Shown here one piece after another: positions 1 to 5,917 of a stretch of 11,947 nt of DNA. Every line of letters starts with the position of its first letter. Positions within the stretch are counted from its first letter, which is position 1. The position numbers and the translations under genes were made by a program. Under the pieces are notes generated by a model, which made no database searches, was not told the DNA's origin, and was given only the letters and a program-made list of their open reading frames with translations. The stretch is from DASPXK01 sp035637315 (GTDB lineage: Bacteria > Chloroflexota > UBA6077 > JACCZL01), in contig DASPXK010000363.1 in NCBI GenBank assembly GCA_035637315.1, positions 1-11,947 on the forward strand, written 5' to 3'.

Positions 1-157
1 CTTCCGCTGGCTTGGCAGCCTCAGTTGGCTTGGCCGCCGGCGGGGCGGCCCCACCACATGCGGCGAGGATCGCCGAGCCCGCTACACCGCCGAGCGCCAG
101 CGCCGTGCTTTGCAGCATCTGGCGCCGAGAGAAACGCCGCCTCACACCGTTGGCCAT
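1..157 (-). CDS. Tat-exported lipoprotein, probable ABC transporter solute-binding protein (5' end only)
   Basis: The gene runs off the left edge, and only its first 52 codons are present. I chose the ATG at 157 because a strong ribosome site (AGGGGAGGA, 162-170) lies just before it. The N-terminus is a textbook Tat lipoprotein signal: basic residues, then S-R-R-Q-M-L at residues 10-15 with twin arginines 11-12, a hydrophobic Ala/Leu/Gly stretch, and the lipobox L-A-A-C at 31-34 with Cys34 as the lipidated residue. A low-complexity Ala/Pro/Lys/Thr/Glu linker follows. In Chloroflexota this arrangement is typical of extracellular solute-binding proteins of sugar or peptide ABC transporters, which would sit on the outer face of the membrane. 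The lipoprotein assignment is seen directly. The solute-binding role is inferred because the body of the protein is outside the window. It has its own promoter (209-237) and is separated from the NHL gene by 320 bp. Confidence 0.8.
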   Translation of the reverse strand, partial: MANGVRRRFSRRQMLQSTALALGGVAGSAILAACGGAAPPAAKPTEAAKPAE

Positions 158-208
158 ACTGTCCTCCCCTGTATCAGCGCGCCATCACCGCCGCGTTGAC
201 AAACGGGA

Positions 209-237
209 ACGATACGTGCGCGCACTCACCCTGTCAA
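209..237 (-). promoter_or_regulatory. sigma70-type promoter of the lipoprotein gene, with a palindrome in its spacer
   Basis: Read on the minus strand, a perfect -35 TTGACA (232-237) is followed by a 17-base spacer and the -10 TATCGT (209-214, 4 of 6 matches). Transcription would start near 202, giving a leader of about 45 nt with the ribosome site at its end. The spacer contains a perfect 10-bp palindrome, GTGCGCGCAC (216-225). This is a sensible place for a repressor site, although short CG palindromes also arise by chance in GC-rich DNA. A TTGACA on the plus strand (196-201) forms an inverted pair with the -35. Confidence 0.65.
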
Positions 238-371
238 GGGCTTCGTTCTACTCGCTCACGCGTCCCGTTATTTCGGCACACTGGCTGGGAAGCCTGCCCC
301 GTTCACCAGCGTCGACCGTACGGGCATGGCAACTGCGCCGTCAAAAACTAACGGCTGGAGTGGTCCCCAGG

Positions 372-388
372 GGCCATGAGCTATGGCC
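372..388 (-). repeat. short perfect hairpin downstream of the NHL gene
   Basis: GGCCAT (372-377) and ATGGCC (383-388) form a perfect 6-bp stem around a 5-base loop, 90 bp past the stop codon of the NHL gene. It could mark the 3' end of the DUF1800-DUF1501-NHL transcript. There is no U-tract directly after it on the minus strand (the nearest T run is at about 343-347), so it is not a canonical intrinsic terminator. Confidence 0.35.
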
Positions 389-477
389 GAACCCCCCGCC
401 ATGCCAGCGGGATATCGTCAACCGCACCCCGGCTCCGGCCGGTGCCGTCGCCGCGGCCTGGGCCGCCTGCCCCTTGC

Positions 478-1455
478 CTAGACCTTCTCGTACACCTGCA
501 GGCGGTGGCGGCAGTTGTCGACGATGATGACGCGTCCCAGGTCATCGACCTCGACCGCCGTAGGGCCGAAGAGGCGCTTTTCCGGCGTACCGTCGTGCAT
601 GATCTTGCGACCTCCCACGAGGTCCGCGTTGGCCTCTAAGTACTCGGCCCCCCACTTGGACATCTCCGAGTCGCCGATCATGGTCGTCAGCGGGAAGCCA
701 AGCGCACTGAACACCGTCAGCCGCTCGTTGCCCCAGTCGGCGACGTAGACGTTGCCCTCCTCGTCCACCGCCACGTTGGCCGGCCGCCTGAGCTGGCCAT
801 CGCCCGAACCTGACGTGCCGAATGTCGCCAGGTACCCCCCGTCGTTGGTGAACTGCTGAACGCGATCATTGCGCCAGTCGGCCACGTAGACCCGGCCGTC
901 CTTGTCGACGCAAGCGCCCCAGGGGAGATTGAACTCGCCTGGGCCGCTGCCGGCCGCGCCCCACCTCCCCAGCAACTCTCCCCCAGAGCTGAACTTGCAG
1001 ATCCGGTTGTTCATGTGATCGACGACAAAGACGTTGTGGTCGCCGTCGACCGCCAGGCCGGAGGGACGGTCGAGTTGGCCGTCTCCCGACCCGTGGCCGC
1101 CCCACTTGCGGACGAAGGTGTGATCTGGGCCGAAGACCTGGACGTCGTGGCGGTGCTCGTCGCTGACGTAGATGTTGCCGTGGCTGTCAATGGCGATCGA
1201 GGTCGGCCAAACTAGCAGCCCGTCCTCTTCGCCAAAGCCCGAAAATTGGCCGACGTATTCCTCATCGAGCGTGCAGATGGTGACCCGCACGGCGCCCATC
1301 GGCGCTTGGAAGGAGTTTGAGCGGTTCAGCACGTAGACCAGTCCATTCTTTCCGAGCGCGAGGTCGACCGGGTTGCTGAACCCTCTCCCCGTCACCGCCA
1401 GCAGGCCGACGGTGTGGGAATAGCGAAAAGGCCGAGGTTTCACGGATACGGTCAT
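478..1455 (-). CDS. NHL-repeat six-bladed beta-propeller protein
   Basis: This is a 325-residue protein of unknown specific role. It consists almost wholly of NHL repeats, each with the pattern P-x-(G/N)-(V/L)-A-V-D-x-x-G-N-(V/I)-Y-V-(A/S)-D, then N-(D/E)-R-(V/L) and a Phe-Gly stretch. Blades can be placed at about residues 26-62, 83-108, 130-155, 177-202, 224-249 and 297-322, enough for a closed six-bladed propeller. A roughly 45-residue insert (250-295) between blades five and six breaks the regular spacing. NHL propellers usually bind protein, RNA or ligands; I see no catalytic motif. There is no signal peptide, so the protein appears cytoplasmic. The ATG at 1455 has AGGAG seven bases upstream. 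It is the last gene of a probable operon with DUF1501 and DUF1800, but the 99-bp gap before it carries a strong inverted repeat that could uncouple its expression. Fold assignment is firm; function is unknown. Confidence 0.88.
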   Translation of the reverse strand: MTVSVKPRPFRYSHTVGLLAVTGRGFSNPVDLALGKNGLVYVLNRSNSFQAPMGAVRVTICTLDEEYVGQFSGFGEEDGLLVWPTSIAIDSHGNIYVSDEHRHDVQVFGPDHTFVRKWGGHGSGDGQLDRPSGLAVDGDHNVFVVDHMNNRICKFSSGGELLGRWGAAGSGPGEFNLPWGACVDKDGRVYVADWRNDRVQQFTNDGGYLATFGTSGSGDGQLRRPANVAVDEEGNVYVADWGNERLTVFSALGFPLTTMIGDSEMSKWGAEYLEANADLVGGRKIMHDGTPEKRLFGPTAVEVDDLGRVIIVDNCRHRLQVYEKV

Positions 1456-1493
1456 TGGTTCGCTCCTGGCGCGGAGTGGTTGGGGGATGGGAA

Positions 1494-1545
1494 GACAGGC
1501 GGTATGGATGCTGGTAGCCGCTGCTCCTCCCTCCTACCGCCTGCC
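1494..1545 (-). repeat. 11-bp inverted repeat in the DUF1501-NHL gap
   Basis: Arms at 1494-1504 and 1535-1545 are inverted copies matching at 10 of 11 positions; in the minus-strand mRNA the odd pair is a G-U. The stem core is CAGGCGGTA with its complement, around a 30-base loop. The loop contains a purine-rich, ribosome-site-like stretch (GGAGGGAGGAG on the minus strand) not followed by a start codon. The stem lies between the DUF1501 stop and the NHL ribosome site and nearly fills the gap. It may be an attenuator, an mRNA-stabilising element or a processing site. No clear U-tract follows. Confidence 0.55.
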
Positions 1546-1554
1546 GCTTAATAT

Positions 1555-2724
1555 CTACACGAATGAAAACTCCTCGAAGCTGCCGTTCACGATCGGCTTC
1601 GCCTCGAGCCTCAGCCAGTGCTCGAGGATAGTGCTGTAGGTCGAGCGGAAGTCGTTGCTGTACTGCAAGTTGCCGATCGCCAAGTCGCTCTCGTTCAGCG
1701 AGGGGTACTCGCCGTACATGCCACCCTTGACGGGATCGCCCAGCACGAAGGCAACGCCGCCGGCCCCGTGGTCGGTACCGCTGCCGTTGTCCTTGACGCG
1801 GCGGCCAAACTCGGACCACAGCAGCATGATCACGTCGTCCGCCTCGTCGTGCTCGCGCAGGTCGGCGAAGAACGCGGCCACCGCTTCCGAAACCTCTGTC
1901 CAGAGCTGGGCGTGGACCAGCAGCTGGTTGGCGTGCGTATCAAAACTTCCGTGCGAGGTATAGAAGACGCGCGTGCCGAGCTGGGCCATCTTGACCTGGG
2001 CGATCCCCTTGAGGCTGGCGGCGATCTGTGTCTTCGGATACTCGACGGTCGAGCTGTACTTGCTGAGGGCCGTGCCGAGGATCTCGGCGCCTTTCTGGGC
2101 GTCCAGCCCGGTTCGGCCCAGGTAGCTCAGGACCGGGCCAATCTCCTCTGGGAGCAGCTGCCGGCTTGGCGGCGCTCCCTGGTCGTTCCAGCCGTCGTCG
2201 TACAGGCAGGAGAACAACTCGAGCGCCGCTTGGCGCTGCGAGACGCTCGACAGACTGGTCAGCAGACCGTAAGAGTCGAGCTGGCCGACCGAGGCGACCG
2301 GCACGCCGGCCAGCGATAGCGCCCGCGGCAGCCCCCGCCCAAAGTTGACGGCGGTTAGCACGTTCTCGGCCCGCGGGTCCAGCTCCCGGACGGCCTTGCC
2401 GAGCCAGCCATCGATCGCGATGGTGTCCGGCACGGCGGTGTACCAGATGTCCATTGAGCGGAAGTGCGAGTAGTTCGGGTTCGGGTAGCCGATCCCGTTG
2501 ATAATCGCCATCTTCCCCTCGTCCCAGAACGGCTTGACGGCGGCCATGCTCGGGTGGAAGCCGAAGCCGTCGTCGATCTTCAACACGTCTTGCTCGGCCA
2601 CTCGCACCGTCGAGCGGTTGTCGTAGTAGAGCGGATCGCCGTAGGGGACGAGGGTGTTGATCGTGTCGTTCCCGCCGGTCAGCTGGAGCACGACCAGCGT
2701 CGGTGGCTTGTGTGTGGTTACCAT
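1555..2724 (-). CDS. DUF1501 family protein
   Basis: This is a 389-residue DUF1501 protein (alkaline phosphatase/sulfatase-like fold). Visible family motifs are L-Q-L-T-G-G-N-D (13-20), the S-H-F-R-S-M-D segment (86-92), H-G-S-F-D-T-H-A-N-Q (258-267), W-S-E-F-G-R-R (303-309), N-G-S-G-T-D-H-G (313-320) and a D-F-R-x-x-Y-x-x-I-L-x-x-W-L segment near 358-371. The His/Asp residues of these motifs probably bind metal, but no reaction has been firmly assigned to the family as far as I know. Most DUF1501 proteins begin with a Tat signal. This one starts directly at the first beta strand, so it seems to stay in the cytoplasm. The ATG at 2724 has a strong GAGGAGG site six bases away. It starts 55 bp after the DUF1800 stop, and the two families are very often adjacent, which suggests they work together. 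Confidence 0.9.
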   Translation of the reverse strand: MVTTHKPPTLVVLQLTGGNDTINTLVPYGDPLYYDNRSTVRVAEQDVLKIDDGFGFHPSMAAVKPFWDEGKMAIINGIGYPNPNYSHFRSMDIWYTAVPDTIAIDGWLGKAVRELDPRAENVLTAVNFGRGLPRALSLAGVPVASVGQLDSYGLLTSLSSVSQRQAALELFSCLYDDGWNDQGAPPSRQLLPEEIGPVLSYLGRTGLDAQKGAEILGTALSKYSSTVEYPKTQIAASLKGIAQVKMAQLGTRVFYTSHGSFDTHANQLLVHAQLWTEVSEAVAAFFADLREHDEADDVIMLLWSEFGRRVKDNGSGTDHGAGGVAFVLGDPVKGGMYGEYPSLNESDLAIGNLQYSNDFRSTYSTILEHWLRLEAKPIVNGSFEEFSFV

Positions 2725-2779
2725 CGCTGCCTCCTCATAGGGGCGGGTGTGCCTGCCGGCGGGCGCCGGGACAGCACTC

Positions 2780-4174
2780 CTACCCGAACTGGAACTCCCG
2801 GGTCGCGACGATGAGCTGGAGCATTTCGGTGACCCGCTCCTCGGCGGCGCGGTCGCCCGCCACCAGGCGCAGCGGGCCGCTCTGCTGGGCGAAGGTGGCC
2901 AGCGCGTGGTGCGTTCGATCGGACACCGCCAGCGGGCCCATCAGATCGAGGCAGTTGTCGACTAGCTGCTCCGGCGACAGCTCGCCCATCGCCCGCAGGC
3001 GCTCGATGATCTTGCGCACGCCGGGCTTGTCGATGTTACCCACCTCCGCGGCGGCGAAGTTGACCCGCTCGACGAGGATGCCGGTGTCGATCCACTCCTT
3101 GCCGGTGTGCCAGCCCTCGACGCTCGGCGGGTTCAACAGGTCCTGGCCCATGTAGCGGCATTCCAGAGAGATCTCACGGATTCCCCACTTCGGATAGGTG
3201 AAGTCCTCGACCAGCCGCATCACGCCGACCACGTGCTCGGCCGGGCTTCTGACCTTGGCGTAGTAGGCCTTGGGAGAGCGGAAGAAGTCCGACATGAAGA
3301 GCGTCCGCATCACCGCGCGGGTGTCGTACTGGGACTGGACGTAGGTCTCGGCCAACTGATCGATCGCCTCCTGGTCGGGCGTGTCGGAGACGAAGAAGTT
3401 GTGCAGTCGGCGGGCGACGAACTGGGCTGTGGCCGGTTGACGCACGATGATATCGATGATGTCGGTCCCCTGGAAGTTGCCGCGCTCGCCCAGGAACTCC
3501 TTCTCGCCGTAGTCGTGCAGGTCCGGCCGGAACTCGAACTCCCAATCGAAGCGGCCGAAGGGCAGGGCGCCGGGAATTGGGTTCTTCAGGGTCCAGCCGG
3601 TGAACGCGCGGGCGCAGTTTTTGACGTCGTCCTCCGTGTAGCTGCCGATCCCCAGCGAGAACAACTCGAGCAGCTCGCGACCGTAGTTCTCATTGTGGAC
3701 GCTGTTGGTGTTCTCCTGGTTGTCCAGCCAAAAGATCATGGCCGGATCTTTCGACAGCTCGATCAGGATCGTTCGGAAATCGCTCAAGCAGTGCTTGCGG
3801 AACGTCGCGATCTGGTTGAGCATCACCCGCGCGTGGTTGAGCTTGGCGAAGCCGGTCGCGAAGAGCCCGTGCCAGAAGAGGGCCATCTTCTCTTCAAGCG
3901 GCTTGTTCGTGTTGATCATCCGGTACACCCAGTACGACTGGGACGGATCGATCTGGCGCTGTTCCTTCATGTCGGGCCAGTAGCGCCAGATCAGGTCGTG
4001 ATCCAAGTCCGGCTGGGCTTCCGGGTGCAACAGCCCTTCGACCGTCGCTTCGTAGCCCCTCTCCAGCGCCGCTTCCAGCTCCTGTCGCCGAGCACCGAAG
4101 CCGGCTCGACGGAATAGGTGAGCCATCAGTTCCAAGTCGGTGAGCTGCTTCACCTCGGGAGCACTAACCGCCAT
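2780..4174 (-). CDS. DUF1800 family protein
   Basis: This is a 464-residue DUF1800 protein with the usual landmarks in order: H-L-F-R-R-A-G-F-G (19-27), an E-E-K-M-A-L-F-W-H-G-L-F segment (94-105), N-E-N-Y-G-R-E-L-L-E-L-F-S-L-G (161-175), A-R-A-F-T-G-W (188-194), K-V-R-S-P-A-E-H (307-314) and G-Q-D-L-L-N-P-P-S-V-E-G-W (343-355). The length is normal for the family. The biochemical role is unknown. Its near-constant partner is DUF1501, which follows here after 55 bp. No signal peptide or membrane segment is visible; the N-terminus is a soluble helix leading into the first motif. The ATG at 4174 has GGAGG seven bases upstream. It is the first large gene of the operon. A short ORF with a good ribosome site overlaps its start by 11 bases and could couple its translation. 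Two candidate promoters lie about 320 and 515 bp upstream. Confidence 0.9.
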   Translation of the reverse strand: MAVSAPEVKQLTDLELMAHLFRRAGFGARRQELEAALERGYEATVEGLLHPEAQPDLDHDLIWRYWPDMKEQRQIDPSQSYWVYRMINTNKPLEEKMALFWHGLFATGFAKLNHARVMLNQIATFRKHCLSDFRTILIELSKDPAMIFWLDNQENTNSVHNENYGRELLELFSLGIGSYTEDDVKNCARAFTGWTLKNPIPGALPFGRFDWEFEFRPDLHDYGEKEFLGERGNFQGTDIIDIIVRQPATAQFVARRLHNFFVSDTPDQEAIDQLAETYVQSQYDTRAVMRTLFMSDFFRSPKAYYAKVRSPAEHVVGVMRLVEDFTYPKWGIREISLECRYMGQDLLNPPSVEGWHTGKEWIDTGILVERVNFAAAEVGNIDKPGVRKIIERLRAMGELSPEQLVDNCLDLMGPLAVSDRTHHALATFAQQSGPLRLVAGDRAAEERVTEMLQLIVATREFQFG

Positions 4175-4415
4175 TGCCTAACCTCCGTTGGCAAGATTTG
4201 TGCAGACACACTGGCGCACGTTGAGACGGCGACGCCGGTCGCCGATCCAGAACCAGCCGCCGAGCGTACCCTTGCCAAGGCTGTGGCCAGGACTCACGTG
4301 AGCGCTCGGTGGGGCTAACTATCACGTGACGAGTGCGAGGCGGCGGAAACGTGTCGCGAGGCGGCCGGAGGAGCGTGGAGTGGCTGAGCGGGCGGGCAGT
4401 GCGGAAGGCGACCAT
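4164..4415 (-). CDS. possible small upstream ORF overlapping the DUF1800 start (doubtful)
   Basis: On the minus strand an ATG at 4415 is preceded, seven bases away, by GAGGAGGG (4423-4430), one of the best ribosome sites in the window, and lies about 70 nt downstream of the promoter-like sequence at 4492-4520. The ORF encodes 83 residues and ends 11 bases inside the DUF1800 gene, an arrangement that would allow translational coupling. Against it, the product is rich in Arg, Pro and Ser, resembles nothing I know, and its later codons lose the GC bias at third positions seen in the real genes. It may be a leader ORF whose translation, rather than product, matters, or chance. Confidence 0.2.
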   Translation of the reverse strand: MVAFRTARPLSHSTLLRPPRDTFPPPRTRHVIVSPTERSRESWPQPWQGYARRLVLDRRPASPSQRAPVCLHKSCQRRLGNGG

Positions 4416-4491
4416 GGTTCGTCCCTCCTCAAGACCAGCCAGAAGACCGCTGGCGCTGAGCTGAAGCAGCTCGACACCACGACCGTCACGC

Positions 4492-4520
4492 ATTCTAGCA
4501 GCGCGAAGCGCGTCGATCAA
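4492..4520 (-). promoter_or_regulatory. candidate proximal promoter of the DUF1800 operon
   Basis: Read on the minus strand, TTGATC (4515-4520) is a 4 of 6 match to the -35 box. It is followed by exactly 17 bases and TAGAAT (4492-4497), a 5 of 6 match to the -10 box. The start would fall near 4485, giving a leader of about 310 nt before DUF1800, with the small-ORF start 70 nt downstream. The spacer includes a GCGC-GAA-GCGC repeat. Confidence 0.45.
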
Positions 4521-4688
4521 CGCCTGTCCAAGCCTGGGGATGCCTTCGTTTAGTGCCGAAGGGGGAAAGCAAGAGGCTCACCCCGAACCTCTCCGACACT
4601 ACTGAGCGCCCGTCGGGCTCCGCGCCGACGAACGAGAACGAGCGGCAGGGCAATGCTGGCGACTCTGGACGAAGCGCACTTTTGCAAT

Positions 4689-4716
4689 CGGATACGGAGC
4701 GTGCTCATCCTGTCAA
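4689..4716 (-). promoter_or_regulatory. candidate distal promoter of the DUF1800 operon, like the lipoprotein promoter
   Basis: On the minus strand, a perfect TTGACA (4711-4716) is followed by 16 bases and TATCCG (4689-4694). The stretch from the -35 onward (TTGACAGGATGAG) matches the lipoprotein promoter (TTGACAGGGTGAG) at 12 of 13 positions, and both have CGTATC at the -10. That similarity is the main reason to believe it. Confidence 0.4.
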
Positions 4717-4884
4717 GCTCATGTCCTCCCTCGCTGGCTGCGTTACACATCCCCGGCTCCCGGTACCGATTCTGGCGAGATACGCCTGTCGCCTCTCCCA
4801 GAGGGCCTAGAGGAAGAGAGGGGACTTGCAACGCGAAGCCGCTACTGCTGTGGTCGGAGTACGCTTCTACGGGGAGAGCAACCG

Positions 4885-5907
4885 ATGAAGGCTTTGCGGA
4901 CTTCTGGCGAGCGACAAGTGACCGTGCTGGATCGCCCGGTGCCAAAGCCAGAGCCGGGCGAGGTCGTCATCAAGATGAAGGCGACCGGCATTTGTGGAAG
5001 TGACCTGCACCCGTACCGGCATCCCAGCCCGCTGCACCTCGAACCGGGCTTCGTTTCGGGACACGAGCCTTGCGGGGTGGTCCACGAGATCGGACCCGGC
5101 GTGGAGGGCTGGTGGGTCGGGAACCCGGTCGTGGTCTACTTCCGCCGCACATGTGGCCAGTGCGTCTACTGTCGCACGGGCCACCGTAACGTCTGCATGA
5201 ACCGGCGCGCCTCCTACGGGCACCAGGGCCTCGACGGCTCGCACACGGAGTTCATGCGTGTGGAGGCGTCCTGCCTGATGCGGCTGCCCGGCCATCTGTC
5301 CTTCGTCGACGGCGCAATCCTGGCCTGCCAGGCCGGGACCGCCTATTACCCGCTGAGCCGGCTCGCCATAAGCGGTCGAGACGTGCTGGTCGTGTCTGGC
5401 CTGGGACCGGTCGGGCTGCTGGCCGTCCTGTTCGCCAAGGCGATGGGCGCGACGATCGTGGGGATCGATCCCTCGCCTGGTCGCCGCGAGCTGGCACGGC
5501 AGCTCGGGGCCGATGCGACCCTCGACCCCACCGACGGCCCGGTCGGCGAGCAGCTCAGCGAGCGCTACCCGGGTGGCGCGGACAAACTGATCGAGACTTC
5601 GGGTGCCAACGCGGCGCACGCCGCGATCGGCGACCTGCTCAGACCGCTCGGGACAGCCGCGATCGTCGGACTGGGCTCAGCCGACCTGACGATGCCGCTC
5701 GCGCGCCTCGTTCACAAGCAGCTGACTTTGTTCGGAACGAGCATCTACCCCGACACGCAGTTCGAGGAGGTCTGCGAGTTCATCCGTCGGCACGGCATTC
5801 GGCTCAGCTCGGTCGTGAGCCATTATTTCTGGCTCGAGGAGGGCCCGCGAGCATTCGAGATCGCGGCTAGCGCGAGGTCGGGCAAAGTGTGCTTCCGCTT
5901 CGACTAG
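4885..5907 (+). CDS. zinc-dependent medium-chain alcohol/polyol dehydrogenase
   Basis: This 340-residue enzyme belongs to the medium-chain dehydrogenase (MDR) family, which oxidises an alcohol or sugar alcohol with NAD(P). Catalytic zinc ligands are visible as Cys37 in G-I-C-G-S-D and His60-Glu61 in G-H-E. The structural zinc is held by Cys90, Cys93, Cys96 and Cys104. The Rossmann fingerprint G-L-G-P-V-G is at 172-177, and Asp195 at the end of the second strand suggests preference for NAD over NADP. All key residues are present and the length is normal. The closest familiar groups are sorbitol, threonine and galactitol-phosphate dehydrogenases; the substrate cannot be read from sequence. The ATG at 4885 follows a GGGGAGAG ribosome site. 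The LLM oxidoreductase begins only 10 bp after its stop, so the two are almost certainly co-transcribed, and they converge on a sugar-acid dehydratase-like gene. Confidence 0.9.
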   Translation: MKALRTSGERQVTVLDRPVPKPEPGEVVIKMKATGICGSDLHPYRHPSPLHLEPGFVSGHEPCGVVHEIGPGVEGWWVGNPVVVYFRRTCGQCVYCRTGHRNVCMNRRASYGHQGLDGSHTEFMRVEASCLMRLPGHLSFVDGAILACQAGTAYYPLSRLAISGRDVLVVSGLGPVGLLAVLFAKAMGATIVGIDPSPGRRELARQLGADATLDPTDGPVGEQLSERYPGGADKLIETSGANAAHAAIGDLLRPLGTAAIVGLGSADLTMPLARLVHKQLTLFGTSIYPDTQFEEVCEFIRRHGIRLSSVVSHYFWLEEGPRAFEIAASARSGKVCFRFD

Positions 5908-5917
5908 GGGAGACCGT

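Larger units (their letters stand above)
158..477. other. intergenic region between the NHL gene and the lipoprotein gene
   Basis: These 320 bp hold no convincing gene. The reading frames that cross them are Arg/Pro/Ser-rich and lack ribosome sites. The region contains the lipoprotein promoter and its leader (158-237) and a small hairpin (372-388). A weaker inverted pair is GCCGT (337-341) and ACGGC (351-355) around an A-rich loop. Between 390 and 477 there is only GC-rich sequence downstream of the NHL stop codon. Confidence 0.6.
4175..4884. other. 710-bp divergent intergenic region between DUF1800 and the zinc dehydrogenase
   Basis: No convincing protein gene is visible apart from the doubtful small ORF at 4164-4415. 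On the minus strand it holds two promoter-like sequences (4492-4520 and 4689-4716). A hairpin CGGCGAC/GTCGCCG with a 4-base loop (4227-4244) lies in what would be the DUF1800 leader. On the plus side, CCTCTC (4792-4797) can pair with GAGAGG (4816-4821) ahead of the dehydrogenase ribosome site. I could not find a convincing plus-strand promoter. No T-box motif or recognisable riboswitch core was seen, but the leader is long enough to hold a regulatory RNA. Confidence 0.5.

Noticed and set aside
196..201. TTGACA on the plus strand as a rightward promoter
   Set aside because: No -10 box at 16-18 bases and no plus-strand gene downstream; better seen as part of the inverted pair around the lipoprotein promoter.
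1618..2319. Plus-strand frame (233 codons) opposite DUF1501
   Set aside because: Antisense shadow in GC-rich DNA; no start signal and no motif.
3107..4117. Long plus-strand open frame (336 codons) opposite DUF1800
   Set aside because: It is a mirror of the GC-biased DUF1800 codons: no family motif, no ribosome site, repetitive Val/Leu/Glu/Arg composition.
4741..4884. T-box or riboswitch leader before the zinc dehydrogenase
   Set aside because: A GGTACCG string is present but the T-box antiterminator core and a terminator are not; only a weak 6-bp stem is seen.
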